From: Paucibacter sp963740455
Lineage (GTDB): Bacteria; Pseudomonadota; Gammaproteobacteria; Burkholderiales; Burkholderiaceae_C
Direction: 5' to 3'
NCBI GenBank assembly: GCA_963740455.1
Contig: CAVUEF010000007.1
Span: 372,001-436,000 of the forward strand
DNA length: 64,000 nucleotides
Shown here: in pieces, positions 42,527 to 51,382 of the stretch
Layout of the letters: every line of letters starts with the position of its first letter
How positions within the stretch are numbered: position 1 is the stretch's first letter
Notes under the pieces: generated by a model
Seen by the model: only the letters and a program-made list of their open reading frames with translations
The model's database searches: none
Told to the model about the DNA's origin: nothing
Made by a program: the position numbers and the translations under genes

Positions 42527-43128
42527 AGCCGGCAACAACGACGCGCGGCTTCAGCATGATCGAGGCCATGGTGACCTTGACGCTGGCCGCCTTGTTGATG
42601 GCGCTGGGAGCACCTTCGTTCTCGCGTTGGCTGCAGAACTCGCGCATCCGGACCACGGCCGAGTCCATCATGGCGGGTCTGCAGTATGCCAAGTCGGAAG
42701 CGACGGCGCGCAACACGCTGGTGCGTTTCCAGCTCACCACGTCGGTGGGCGCCGATTGCGCCATCAGCACCACGGGCACGAGCTGGGTGGTCGATGTCGT
42801 TGACGCCGTGAACGATTCGGTGGTAGGTCAATGCAACGCGGCGCCTTCAGACACGGTAGCCCCCAGCATCCTGCAAACCCGCTCGGGCAATGACGGCTCG
42901 GGAAGCAGCGCGGTTCAGGCAACGGTCGCGGCAATGGTTTTCAATGGCTTGGCCCGGCTCACGCCCGCCCCGGCCGGCGTGATCAACATCGATATCAACA
43001 ACCCGAGCGCCGGTCTGTGCGCGGCACAGGGTGGCGATCTGACTTGCCTGCGCATCATGGTGTCGCCGGCCGGTCAGGTGCGAATGTGCAACCCGAGTTT
43101 CCCCGCCGGCGATCCCCAGGCCTGCTGA
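42520..43128 (+). CDS. fimT: Minor pilin FimT/GspH-like
   Basis: Protein of 202 aa. Leader TTRG followed by FSMIEAMVTLTLAALLMALG (class III signal, Glu5 present) and the GspH/FimT-type body (RTTAESIMAGLQYAKSEA). FimT-like pseudopilins prime pilus assembly and in some species bind DNA. ATG 42520 overlaps pilE by 7 bases; pilV follows after 13. Confidence 0.9.
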   Translation: MLKPATTTRGFSMIEAMVTLTLAALLMALGAPSFSRWLQNSRIRTTAESIMAGLQYAKSEATARNTLVRFQLTTSVGADCAISTTGTSWVVDVVDAVNDSVVGQCNAAPSDTVAPSILQTRSGNDGSGSSAVQATVAAMVFNGLARLTPAPAGVINIDINNPSAGLCAAQGGDLTCLRIMVSPAGQVRMCNPSFPAGDPQAC

Positions 43129-43141
43129 GCAAGGCACGATC

Positions 43142-43621
43142 ATGAAACCACACTCGAACCCTCAGGGCGGCTTCATGCTGCTCGAAGTCCTGGTCGCGAT
43201 CCTGATTTTTGCGCTGGGCGTTTTGGGCCTGGTGGGATTGCAGGCCAATGCCATCGAACTGTCAGGGCAGGCGAAGTACCGTGCCGATGCCACGCTGCTG
43301 GCCAACGACCTGATCGGCCGCATGTGGGTGTCCGATCGCAGCTTTGCCGCGTTGAACGCCAACTTCAGCAGCGGCGCCGGCCCGGAGTATGTGGCTTTCA
43401 AGGCACGTGCCGAGGCCGCGCTGCCCGGCGCGCAGGCCTTTCCGCCCGCCGTCACCGTCACCCAGATCAGCCCTCTGCCGGCATTGATCGGAGCAGCCAG
43501 CGCCGTCGCTACCGGCCTGGTGGCAAGCAACCGAGTCACGATCACCCTGCGCTGGAAGGCGCCGACCGAGCCCAACGGTGATCCACCTCACAACTTGGTG
43601 ATAGTCACCGAGATCAAATAG
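43142..43621 (+). CDS. pilV: Minor pilin PilV
   Basis: Protein of 159 aa with leader QGG and FMLLEVLVAILIFALGVLG, typical of PilV, and a short body containing QANAIELSGQAKYRADATLLAND. Part of the priming complex with FimT/PilW/PilX and PilY1 at the pilus tip. The next gene starts 10 bases on. Confidence 0.92.
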   Translation: MKPHSNPQGGFMLLEVLVAILIFALGVLGLVGLQANAIELSGQAKYRADATLLANDLIGRMWVSDRSFAALNANFSSGAGPEYVAFKARAEAALPGAQAFPPAVTVTQISPLPALIGAASAVATGLVASNRVTITLRWKAPTEPNGDPPHNLVIVTEIK

Positions 43622-43631
43622 GAGTCACACG

Positions 43632-44657
43632 GTGCACGACGCAAATTCTCATGCCCGCCAGCAGGGCTTCAGCCTGATCGAGCTGTTGGTCGGCGTTGTG
43701 GTGGCGATGGCGGCGGTGATCGTCGTCATGCAGGTCTTCGGCGTTTCGGAAGGAAATCGCCGCAGCACCACCGGCGGCGACGACGCGCAGTCCATCGGGG
43801 CGATCGCGCTGACCGTCTTGCAGCGCGATCTGCGCCAGGCGGGCGAGGGGCTCAGCAACACCAACCTCCTGGGGTGTGATGTTGCGCTGCAGCCAGGTTG
43901 GACGCTCAACGGCATGGCCCCGATCACCATCAACCATGCCGACATTGCCGCCGGCGACGCGGGCTCGGACACGCTGTTGATCGCCTATGGAACTGGCCTG
44001 GGTTCACCCGAGGGAGACCGCATCAATACCCAACCGGGCGCGAATGTCTATGGCGTCGCAACCGCGACCGCCTTTCATGCGAACGACCTGGTGATCGCCG
44101 CTCCTGCGACCAGACTGGCGCCGTGCGGACTGCGTCTGACGAAAGTCTCGGCGGCGCCCGTCGCACCGAACGTCACGGTCGACAGCGGAACAGTGGGTGT
44201 CGCCAACGGCATCCTGTACAACCTCGGCCCGGCCCCGCGCATCGCGGCTTACGCCGTGCGCAATGGACGCCTGACTGTCTGTGACTTCCAGATCCAGGAT
44301 TGCCGCAGCGCCGCTGCTGCCAATTGGGCCGAGATTGCCGACGGCATCGTGAGCCTGCGCGCCCAGTATGGCCGCGACACTTCGGTCCCGTTGGACGCCG
44401 TGGTCGACGGCTACGACCAGACCACACCCGCCACGGCGTGCGGATGGTCCAGCGTGCTGGCCATGCGGATGGTCGTGGTGGCGCGCAATGGCCAGCTTGA
44501 GAAGACCAATGTCACTGCTGCGGCCCCCACCTGGTCGGCAGGCGCGAGCGCCCCGATTGCGCTCGTCGGCAACTGGCAGCGCTATCGCTACAAGACCTTC
44601 GAGACCACCATCCCTCTTCGCAATGTGGCTTGGCAAGGAGTACCCACAGGATGTTAA
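43632..44657 (+). CDS. pilW: Minor pilin PilW
   Basis: Protein of 341 aa, the long pilin of the set, with leader QQG and FSLIELLVGVVVAMAAVIVV. GTG 43632 is chosen with GGAG 8 bases upstream. Several Cys residues occur in the body, including LLGCDVAL and TACGWSS. It works with PilV, PilX and PilY1 in the pilus tip complex. Confidence 0.92.
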   Translation: MHDANSHARQQGFSLIELLVGVVVAMAAVIVVMQVFGVSEGNRRSTTGGDDAQSIGAIALTVLQRDLRQAGEGLSNTNLLGCDVALQPGWTLNGMAPITINHADIAAGDAGSDTLLIAYGTGLGSPEGDRINTQPGANVYGVATATAFHANDLVIAAPATRLAPCGLRLTKVSAAPVAPNVTVDSGTVGVANGILYNLGPAPRIAAYAVRNGRLTVCDFQIQDCRSAAAANWAEIADGIVSLRAQYGRDTSVPLDAVVDGYDQTTPATACGWSSVLAMRMVVVARNGQLEKTNVTAAAPTWSAGASAPIALVGNWQRYRYKTFETTIPLRNVAWQGVPTGC

Positions 44658-45307
44658 GTCCATGCCTCTCCAGGTCGGCGCCTGGCCGCGCAGTCTTGCG
44701 TCAGCGCGGTATCGTGCTGCTGCTGTCGCTGATCGTGCTGGTTGCCATGTCGCTGGCCGCCATCGGGTTGATGCGGTCGGTGTTGACCAGCAACCGCGTC
44801 GCCAGCAATCTGGCCTTCCAGCAATCGGCCACCCAGTCGGCCGACGTGGGCATAGAGACGGCAATCGCCTGGCTCGAGCAGAAATCGCGCCAGTTGGCAA
44901 GCGACAACCCGCCGGTCATGACCAATGGCTTGTTCGCCAACATCACGGCGGGCGTCCAGGACACTGTCAGCTATGTCTCCAAGCGCGAAGACCCGGGCCC
45001 CACACAAGCGTGGGACGACTGGTGGCAAAACGTGCTCGTCGTCAACAACCAGGTCAATACGCTGCCGGTCGACGCCGCTGGCAATACGGTGGCCTTTGCG
45101 ATTCATCGCCTGTGCAACGCCAGCGGCGACCCTTTGAGTGGCATCGGTTGCGAGGCCCCGGTCACCATGGGAGCGGGCGTGCAGAGCAGCAGCAAGTCCA
45201 ACAGCATCAAGCTGCAGGTACCGAGCCAGATCTACTACCGGATCACGGTCCGGGTTCAAGGCCCGCGCAATGCGGTCAGCTTCGTTCAAGCCATCGTGGC
45301 GATATGA
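44651..45307 (+). CDS. pilX: Minor pilin PilX
   Basis: Protein of 218 aa. The start region RQRG, IVLLLSLIVLVAMSLAAIGL and then SNRVASNLAFQQSATQSAD are the PilX signature; the Glu5 of normal pilins is missing, as is usual for PilX/GspK-like minor pilins. ATG 44651 overlaps pilW by 7 bases. It stands directly before pilY1, its partner. Confidence 0.9.
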   Translation: MLSPCLSRSAPGRAVLRQRGIVLLLSLIVLVAMSLAAIGLMRSVLTSNRVASNLAFQQSATQSADVGIETAIAWLEQKSRQLASDNPPVMTNGLFANITAGVQDTVSYVSKREDPGPTQAWDDWWQNVLVVNNQVNTLPVDAAGNTVAFAIHRLCNASGDPLSGIGCEAPVTMGAGVQSSSKSNSIKLQVPSQIYYRITVRVQGPRNAVSFVQAIVAI

Positions 45308-45341
45308 AGCACAAGACGCTCAGCCAACCTTCGAGGTCGAT

Positions 45342-48300
45342 ATGAAGCCATCACTCCCCCGCCTGCTCCAGACTCTGGTCGTGGCTTTGGGCTTGGCAGT
45401 TGCCAATGCCCAAGCCGCCAACACGGACATCGCGACTTCGCCGCTGCTGGTCGCCTCGCCCACCAGCGTCAAGGCCAATCTGCTCTTTGTGCTCGATGAC
45501 TCGGGGTCCATGGCCTGGGACTACATGCCCGACTATGTGAACAGCGGGCTGTGCAGGTCGGCCGGCGCCACGGCAACCAACAGCGGCAGCTTCACAAGCA
45601 CTTGTTCACGCGCTCACGCACCGTTTTCGACCAGCAGCTTCAACGGCATGGCCTATAACCCGGCAGTCAGGTATTTGCCGCCGGCAAAGGCCGATGGCAC
45701 AACCTTTCCCAGCCAGACATCGGCCAATACCGCTGGCTGGACCAGCGTGCTCGACGATGCCTACTTGGTTCAAAGCAACGCCAGCATCAATTTGCTGACC
45801 AGCTTCCCGGACACCGAGTGGTGCACCGACACCAGCTACACGAACTGCCTGCGCAACGGCAACTATGTGCTGCCAGGCAAGGTGGGCGGCGTCAGCTATA
45901 CAAGGTCTCACTCGACCAAGGCCAGCGGCGTCGGCAATATGGCGGTGGGTGCGCCCGATGCGCCCACCACCCAAGCGGCGACTTGGGGCCCGTATTACTA
46001 CAGGATCGTTGCCGCCGAATTCTGCGATGCAGTGAACCTGCGCAATTGTCAGTCCACGGCGTCTGGCGCGTACACGATTGCGGCGCCGGTGCGCTGGTGC
46101 AATAGCGATGCGAACGCCCGCGCAGCAATCCCGGCGGCAAGCTCCTGCCAGGCGGTGCGCACCAATGTCTATACGCAACCGCGCTACCCGACCAAATTCT
46201 TCACTCCAGGCACGGCGAACACGCCAGCGAGCTACCCAGGCCGCTTCGAGCGCGTAGACATCGTTGCCGGCAAAACCTATCCGCGCGCGGCGAGCCGTAG
46301 CGATTGCGCTGACGTGCTTGGTGGCACTTGCACCTACGACGAAGAGATGACCAATTTCGCCAACTGGTGGACCTACTACCACACGCGCATGCAGTCGATG
46401 AAATCCTCGGCGAGCCGCGCCTTTGCAGCCGTCGAGAACAACCGGCGCGTTGGTTACATGAGCATCAACAACAACACGTCATCTGATTTCTTGAACCTCG
46501 ACACCTTCGAAGACAGCCTCACGAGCACACAAAAGAGCCAATGGTTCGCCAAGCTCACGAGCGCCATCCCCGGCAGTTCGACGCCACTGCGCACCGCCCT
46601 GGCCACCGCGGGCCAACTGTACGGCGGCAAGCTCACCGGGACTGTCCTGAACGGCAGCACGGTAAGTGATCCGATGCAGTATTCCTGCCAGCGCAACTTC
46701 ACCATCCTGTCCACCGACGGTTTCTGGAACGAGGCGAACAACCCCAAGCAACTCAATGGCACGACTGACATCGGCAACCAGGACGGTGCGCTGGTGCGGC
46801 CCAAGCTCGACGGCAACAACACCAGCAATACCTTGGCCGACGTCGCGGCCTACTATCGCAACACCGATCTGCGCACGGGCGTCACGGGATCAGTGGATTG
46901 CCTGAGCGGCGTGACGGCGCAGGATGTCTGCGGCAACAGCACCGACCCGAACAAGGCGGACGAACTGCAGTACATGAAGACCTTCACGCTGGGCCTGGGC
47001 GCCTCGGGCTATATGCAGTTCCAGGCTGATTATCTGAGCGCGACGAGCGGCGACTACTTCTCAGTGAAGCAGGCAGACACCCCCAACCTCGCTACGGGCG
47101 TCTGCACTTGGCAGGCCAGCGGCGCCTGCAACTGGCCAGCGCCACTGAGCAACGCCCTGACCACGATCGACGATCTCTGGCATGCGGCGGTCAACGGTGA
47201 CGGTACTTATTTCAGCGCCTCCGATCCGAGCTCGCTGTACACCGGACTTAGCGAAGCGCTGAAAGCCATCGACGTGCAGACCAAGGCTGCCGCGGCGGCC
47301 ACCACCAGCAACCCCAATGTGTCCGCCGGCGACAACCAGATCTTCGTATCGAACTTCAACTCGGGCGAATGGTCGGGCGATCTGCAAAGCCAGCGCATCG
47401 ACACGGTGACCGGCGTCGTCGACGGCAGCAAGAGCGACTGGTCGGCGCGCACCTTGCTCGACGCCAACGCCAACCGGACCCTGTACATGTTCGCAGCCGG
47501 TCAGCTCTCGAACCGGAAGTCCTTCGATTGGGCCAGCTTGAGCGTTGCAGAAAAAGACAATTTCTCGCTCGCACATGTCACGGCGGCAGGCCAGGCCCTG
47601 AGCCAGTTCTGCGTCTTCGGCATGTACTGCGTGTCGGCCGCTGACCAGGCCCTCGCAGCCGGCGCGCCGCTGGTGAACTTCTTGCGTGGCGACCGCAGCA
47701 ACGAAGGCGATGTCAGCGTGCCCACCAAATACTTCCGCAAACGCGCGCATGTGCTGGGCGACATTGTCGGCTCGGAGGCCGTCTATGTGAGCAAGGTCAC
47801 TGCGAAGGTCACGCACAGCCAGGGCATGGTGTATGCCGGCGCGAATGACGGCATGTTGCATGCTTTCAGCTCCGATACCGGCCAGGAGTTGTGGGGCTTC
47901 GTCCCGACCTTGACGCTGCCCAAGCTCTACAAGCTGGCTGACAAGGAGTACGCAACCAAGCACGAGTACTTTGTCGATGCCACGCCGACTGTGGAGGATG
48001 TCGTCATCGGCGGCGTGTGGCGCACGCTGCTGGTGGGTGGACTGGGTGTCGGCGGACGGGGCTACTACGCCTTGGACGTTACCGATCCATTGGATCCCAA
48101 GATGCTGTGGGAATTCACCGACAACAACCTGGGTCTGACTTTTGGCAAGCCAGAAATCGGCAAGCTGCGCGACGGCACCTGGGCGGTGTTCTTCGGCTCG
48201 GGCTACAACAATGTCTCGCCCGGCGACGGCGTGGGGCGCCTGTTTGTCGTCGATGCGGCAACGGGCACCTTGATACGCAGCATCAGCACCGGCGTGGGCT

Positions 48301-49157
48301 CCGTCGCCACACCGAGCGGGCTCGCGCACATCCGCGCCTGGGTCGATGACAGCACGGTCGACAACACCGTGCAGCGTGTCTACGGCGGCGACAATCTGGG
48401 CAACCTCTGGCGCTTTGATGTCAACAACACGCTGGGTGCGGCCGGCTACGACGCGCAACGCCTGGCCACGCTGCTGTCGCCCACGGGAACGCCGCAACCG
48501 ATCACCTCGCGCCCGGAACTCGGCCTGGTCGGCGACAAGGTGATGGTGTTTGTCGGCACCGGTCGCTATCTGGGCCAGACTGACCTGTCGGACGCCACCG
48601 TGCAGACCATTTACGGCATCAAGGACAGGATGGGGACGCAGGACTTTGGTGACCCACGCGCAGTCGCCAACAAGTTCGTCAAGCAGACCCTCACCACGGG
48701 CGTTTGTCCGGCCGGTACCGCCGTGTGCACCAGCTCCGACGTGGTACGCGTCAACAGCAATCCGCAACCGGTGGATCTCGCCACCAACGGCGGCTGGTAT
48801 GTCGATCTGCCCGAGATACGCGAACGGGTCAACACAGACCCCCAACTTGCCTTGGGAACCCTGGTCGTCAACTCCAACGTGATCGAGACCGGCAATGTCT
48901 GCAAGGTCGGTGGATCCAGCTACGCCAACTTCTTTGATTACCGCACGGGTGCACCGGTGTCGACCGCCAAAGGCGTGAGCAGCGTGGCGCTGGGCAATGC
49001 CATTGCGACGCGGCCGGCACTGATCAAGCTGCCGAACAACAAGGTCATCAGCGTGAGTCGCCTGGCGGACAACCGTACGGTGTCGACCATCACGCCCGTT
49101 GAATTGGCGCCCGGCAATACGCGTCGCCTGTCATGGCGCGATCTGATACAGAACTGA
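45342..49157 (+). CDS. pilY1: Type IV pilus tip adhesin/assembly protein PilY1
   Basis: Protein of 1271 aa with signal peptide (cut near ANAQAANT). A von Willebrand A-like N-terminal part carries a MIDAS motif, DxSxS in LDDSGSM (Asp52, Ser54, Ser56). The C-terminal 560 residues are the conserved PilY1 beta-propeller (GANDGMLHAFSSDTGQELW, RTLLVGGLGVGGRGYYALDV, LDPKMLWEF). It has many Cys residues. It sits at the pilus tip, binds metal and governs extension and surface sensing. GAGG lies 6 bases before ATG 45342. Confidence 0.95.
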   Translation: MKPSLPRLLQTLVVALGLAVANAQAANTDIATSPLLVASPTSVKANLLFVLDDSGSMAWDYMPDYVNSGLCRSAGATATNSGSFTSTCSRAHAPFSTSSFNGMAYNPAVRYLPPAKADGTTFPSQTSANTAGWTSVLDDAYLVQSNASINLLTSFPDTEWCTDTSYTNCLRNGNYVLPGKVGGVSYTRSHSTKASGVGNMAVGAPDAPTTQAATWGPYYYRIVAAEFCDAVNLRNCQSTASGAYTIAAPVRWCNSDANARAAIPAASSCQAVRTNVYTQPRYPTKFFTPGTANTPASYPGRFERVDIVAGKTYPRAASRSDCADVLGGTCTYDEEMTNFANWWTYYHTRMQSMKSSASRAFAAVENNRRVGYMSINNNTSSDFLNLDTFEDSLTSTQKSQWFAKLTSAIPGSSTPLRTALATAGQLYGGKLTGTVLNGSTVSDPMQYSCQRNFTILSTDGFWNEANNPKQLNGTTDIGNQDGALVRPKLDGNNTSNTLADVAAYYRNTDLRTGVTGSVDCLSGVTAQDVCGNSTDPNKADELQYMKTFTLGLGASGYMQFQADYLSATSGDYFSVKQADTPNLATGVCTWQASGACNWPAPLSNALTTIDDLWHAAVNGDGTYFSASDPSSLYTGLSEALKAIDVQTKAAAAATTSNPNVSAGDNQIFVSNFNSGEWSGDLQSQRIDTVTGVVDGSKSDWSARTLLDANANRTLYMFAAGQLSNRKSFDWASLSVAEKDNFSLAHVTAAGQALSQFCVFGMYCVSAADQALAAGAPLVNFLRGDRSNEGDVSVPTKYFRKRAHVLGDIVGSEAVYVSKVTAKVTHSQGMVYAGANDGMLHAFSSDTGQELWGFVPTLTLPKLYKLADKEYATKHEYFVDATPTVEDVVIGGVWRTLLVGGLGVGGRGYYALDVTDPLDPKMLWEFTDNNLGLTFGKPEIGKLRDGTWAVFFGSGYNNVSPGDGVGRLFVVDAATGTLIRSISTGVGSVATPSGLAHIRAWVDDSTVDNTVQRVYGGDNLGNLWRFDVNNTLGAAGYDAQRLATLLSPTGTPQPITSRPELGLVGDKVMVFVGTGRYLGQTDLSDATVQTIYGIKDRMGTQDFGDPRAVANKFVKQTLTTGVCPAGTAVCTSSDVVRVNSNPQPVDLATNGGWYVDLPEIRERVNTDPQLALGTLVVNSNVIETGNVCKVGGSSYANFFDYRTGAPVSTAKGVSSVALGNAIATRPALIKLPNNKVISVSRLADNRTVSTITPVELAPGNTRRLSWRDLIQN

Positions 49158-49158
49158 G

Positions 49159-49863
49159 TTGATTCGCTTGCAACGTATCGGTGCTTCGCGCGATACAGGC
49201 CTGCTGAGCTGCATCGCGCTGGCCTTGCTGATGCACGGCTTGCTGCTGGCGCCAATCTGGCGCAGCCAGGCTCACGCCGGGCTGTCAGGCCAATGGGCGG
49301 GCAGGTCCTTGCGGCCGGCGCCGATGCAGGTGTCGACCTTGACCGAAGCAAGGCTGCCCGCCGCGATCACCACGCCCGATCCGGTGGCGGCCGCAGTGCC
49401 TGCGCCCAAGCTGTCGAAACAGGAGAGTTCGAAAGCCGCTGCGAAAGTGCTGGATGACGGGTCAAGCCAAGTTCCGGATGTGTGGCCCAGCCTTCAAGAG
49501 GGTCAGGTCTTGATCAATTATCCCGACGCACCACTGCCCGGCGGCCGGTTGCGCATGCGGGTGCTGGTTCAGCTCGACGCCGCAGGCCGGATCGAGACGC
49601 TTGAAAGCGACATGTCGCCCGACGTGCCCGCAGTGTTTTTCGAGGCGGTCCGGCTCGGCCTGAGCGATTCGACCTTTTCGCCTGGCTACTTGTTGCAGCG
49701 CGCGGTGGCTTCCAGCCTGTGCCTGGAGGTCGTCTTCGATGAGCGCCATCCCGGCGTGACGGCGAGTCTTCTCGACGCCGCTTTGGGTAGCCGAAAGGAC
49801 TGCCTGGGCGCAGAGCGCGGGCAGGCCAGCCCCAAGCTGGCCGCTTTGCAGCCCGATCCCTGA
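49159..49863 (+). CDS. TonB-C-like periplasmic protein at the end of the pilus cluster
   Basis: Protein of 234 aa, starting at TTG 49159 one base after the pilY1 stop. One hydrophobic segment near the start (LLSCIALALLMHGLLLAPIW) is followed by a Pro/Ala linker and a C-terminal domain of the TonB_C type (LPGGRLRMRVLVQLDAAGRI and SMSP-like VPAVFFEAVRLGL). A Pro-rich stalk like that of true TonB is short. Coupled position suggests a role with PilY1 or the minor pilins rather than iron uptake. No ExbB/ExbD genes are near. Confidence 0.75.
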   Translation: MIRLQRIGASRDTGLLSCIALALLMHGLLLAPIWRSQAHAGLSGQWAGRSLRPAPMQVSTLTEARLPAAITTPDPVAAAVPAPKLSKQESSKAAAKVLDDGSSQVPDVWPSLQEGQVLINYPDAPLPGGRLRMRVLVQLDAAGRIETLESDMSPDVPAVFFEAVRLGLSDSTFSPGYLLQRAVASSLCLEVVFDERHPGVTASLLDAALGSRKDCLGAERGQASPKLAALQPDP

Positions 49864-49876
49864 GCCCGAGCGTGCA

Positions 49877-51352
49877 TCAGCGTGGCAGCGCGCTGTATCC
49901 CATCAGAAATTCGTCCACAGCACGCGCTGCCTGGCGACCCTCGCGAATCGCCCACACCACCAGCGACTGGCCGCGCCGCATGTCGCCGGCAGCGAACACC
50001 TGGTCGATGTTGGTGCGGTAGGCGCTGTCGGTCTCGGTCGGGGCGCGGGCGTTGCCGCGTGAGTCCCTTGCAACACCGAAGGCATCGATGACACTTGCCA
50101 CCGGGCTCACAAAACCCATCGCCAGCAACACCAGCTCGGCCTTGAGCACTTGCTCGCTGCCCGCGACCTCGACCATCTTGCCGCCCTGCCATTGCACGCG
50201 CACGGTCTTCACGCCGGTGAGCTTGCCCTTCTCCCCCAGAAACTCCTTGGTCGCGATGGCGAACTCGCGCTCGCAGCCCTCTGCGTGACTGCTCGAGCTG
50301 CGCAGCTTGTACGGCCAATAGGGCCAGGTCAGCGGTCGGTCTTCCACTTCGGGCGGCATGGGCAGCAGTTCGAACTGGGTCACGCTCTTGGCGCCGTGGC
50401 GGTTGCTCGTACCCACGCAGTCGCTGCCGGTGTCGCCGCCGCCAATCACGATCACATGTTTGCCCTCGGCCCGGACCTGCCCTTTGAACTTGTCGCCGGC
50501 ATTGACCTTGTTTTGCTGCGGCAGGAACTCCATGGCGAAATGCACGCCGTCCAGGTCGCGCCCCGGCACCGGCAGATCGCGCGACTGCTCGGCGCCGCTG
50601 CACAGCAGCACGGCGTCGAACTCGGCCGTCAATTGGCCGGCGCTGAGGGTCTCTTTGGCCCAGTTGGTGACCTTGCTGGCCGCGCCCTCGCTGGGCAGAT
50701 TGGCCACCATCACGCCGGAGCGAAACTGCACGCCCTCAAGCTGCATCTGCTCGACACGTCGATCGATATGGCGCTTGTCGAGTTTGAAGTCGGGAATGCC
50801 GTAACGCAGCAAGCCGCCCACTCGGTCGTTCTTTTCGAACACGGTCACGCGGTGCCCGACGCGCGCCAGTTGCTGGGCCGCCGCCATGCCGGCCGGCCCC
50901 GAGCCGACCACGGCCACCGTCTTGCCGGTCTGGTGTTTCGGGATTTGGGGAGTGACCCAGCCCTCGTGCCAGGCGCGGTCGATGATGGCGTGCTCGATCG
51001 ACTTGATGCCCACAGCGTCGTCGTTCACATTGAGCGTGCACGCCGCCTCGCAGGGCGCCGGACAAATGCGGCCGGTGAACTCGGGAAAATTGTTGGTGCT
51101 GTGAAGCACCGTGATGGCATCTTTCCAGTCGCCGCGGAACACCAGGTCGTTGAAGTCCGGGATGATGTTGTTGACGGGACACGCGCTGTTGCAGAACGGC
51201 GTGCCGCAATCCATGCAGCGCGCCGCCTGCACAACGGATTGTTCGTCACTGAGTCCGATGACGAACTCCTTGTAGCTCTTGAGCCGCTTCGACACAGGCT
51301 CGTAGCCCTCTTCGATGCGCTCGTACTCCATGAAACCGGTGACTTTTCCCAT
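49877..51352 (-). CDS. gltD: Glutamate synthase small subunit
   Basis: Protein of 491 aa. N-terminal iron-sulphur Cys groups (CMDCGTPFCNSACP and CPAPCEAAC), FAD-binding VVGSGPAGMAAAQQL and NADPH-binding VIGGGDTGSDCVG. It passes electrons from NADPH to the large subunit, which makes glutamate from glutamine and 2-oxoglutarate. ATG 51352 gives the normal MGKVTGFMEYER start; TTG 51364 is possible. It follows gltB after 30 bases and converges with the pilus cluster. Confidence 0.96.
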   Translation of the reverse strand: MGKVTGFMEYERIEEGYEPVSKRLKSYKEFVIGLSDEQSVVQAARCMDCGTPFCNSACPVNNIIPDFNDLVFRGDWKDAITVLHSTNNFPEFTGRICPAPCEAACTLNVNDDAVGIKSIEHAIIDRAWHEGWVTPQIPKHQTGKTVAVVGSGPAGMAAAQQLARVGHRVTVFEKNDRVGGLLRYGIPDFKLDKRHIDRRVEQMQLEGVQFRSGVMVANLPSEGAASKVTNWAKETLSAGQLTAEFDAVLLCSGAEQSRDLPVPGRDLDGVHFAMEFLPQQNKVNAGDKFKGQVRAEGKHVIVIGGGDTGSDCVGTSNRHGAKSVTQFELLPMPPEVEDRPLTWPYWPYKLRSSSSHAEGCEREFAIATKEFLGEKGKLTGVKTVRVQWQGGKMVEVAGSEQVLKAELVLLAMGFVSPVASVIDAFGVARDSRGNARAPTETDSAYRTNIDQVFAAGDMRRGQSLVVWAIREGRQAARAVDEFLMGYSALPR

Positions 51353-51382
51353 GTGCTTGCTCAATAGGTGGGATGAAATGAA

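Noticed and set aside
47061..48845. Minus-strand open frame of 594 codons
   Set aside because: It is antisense to pilY1, whose propeller motifs are clear.
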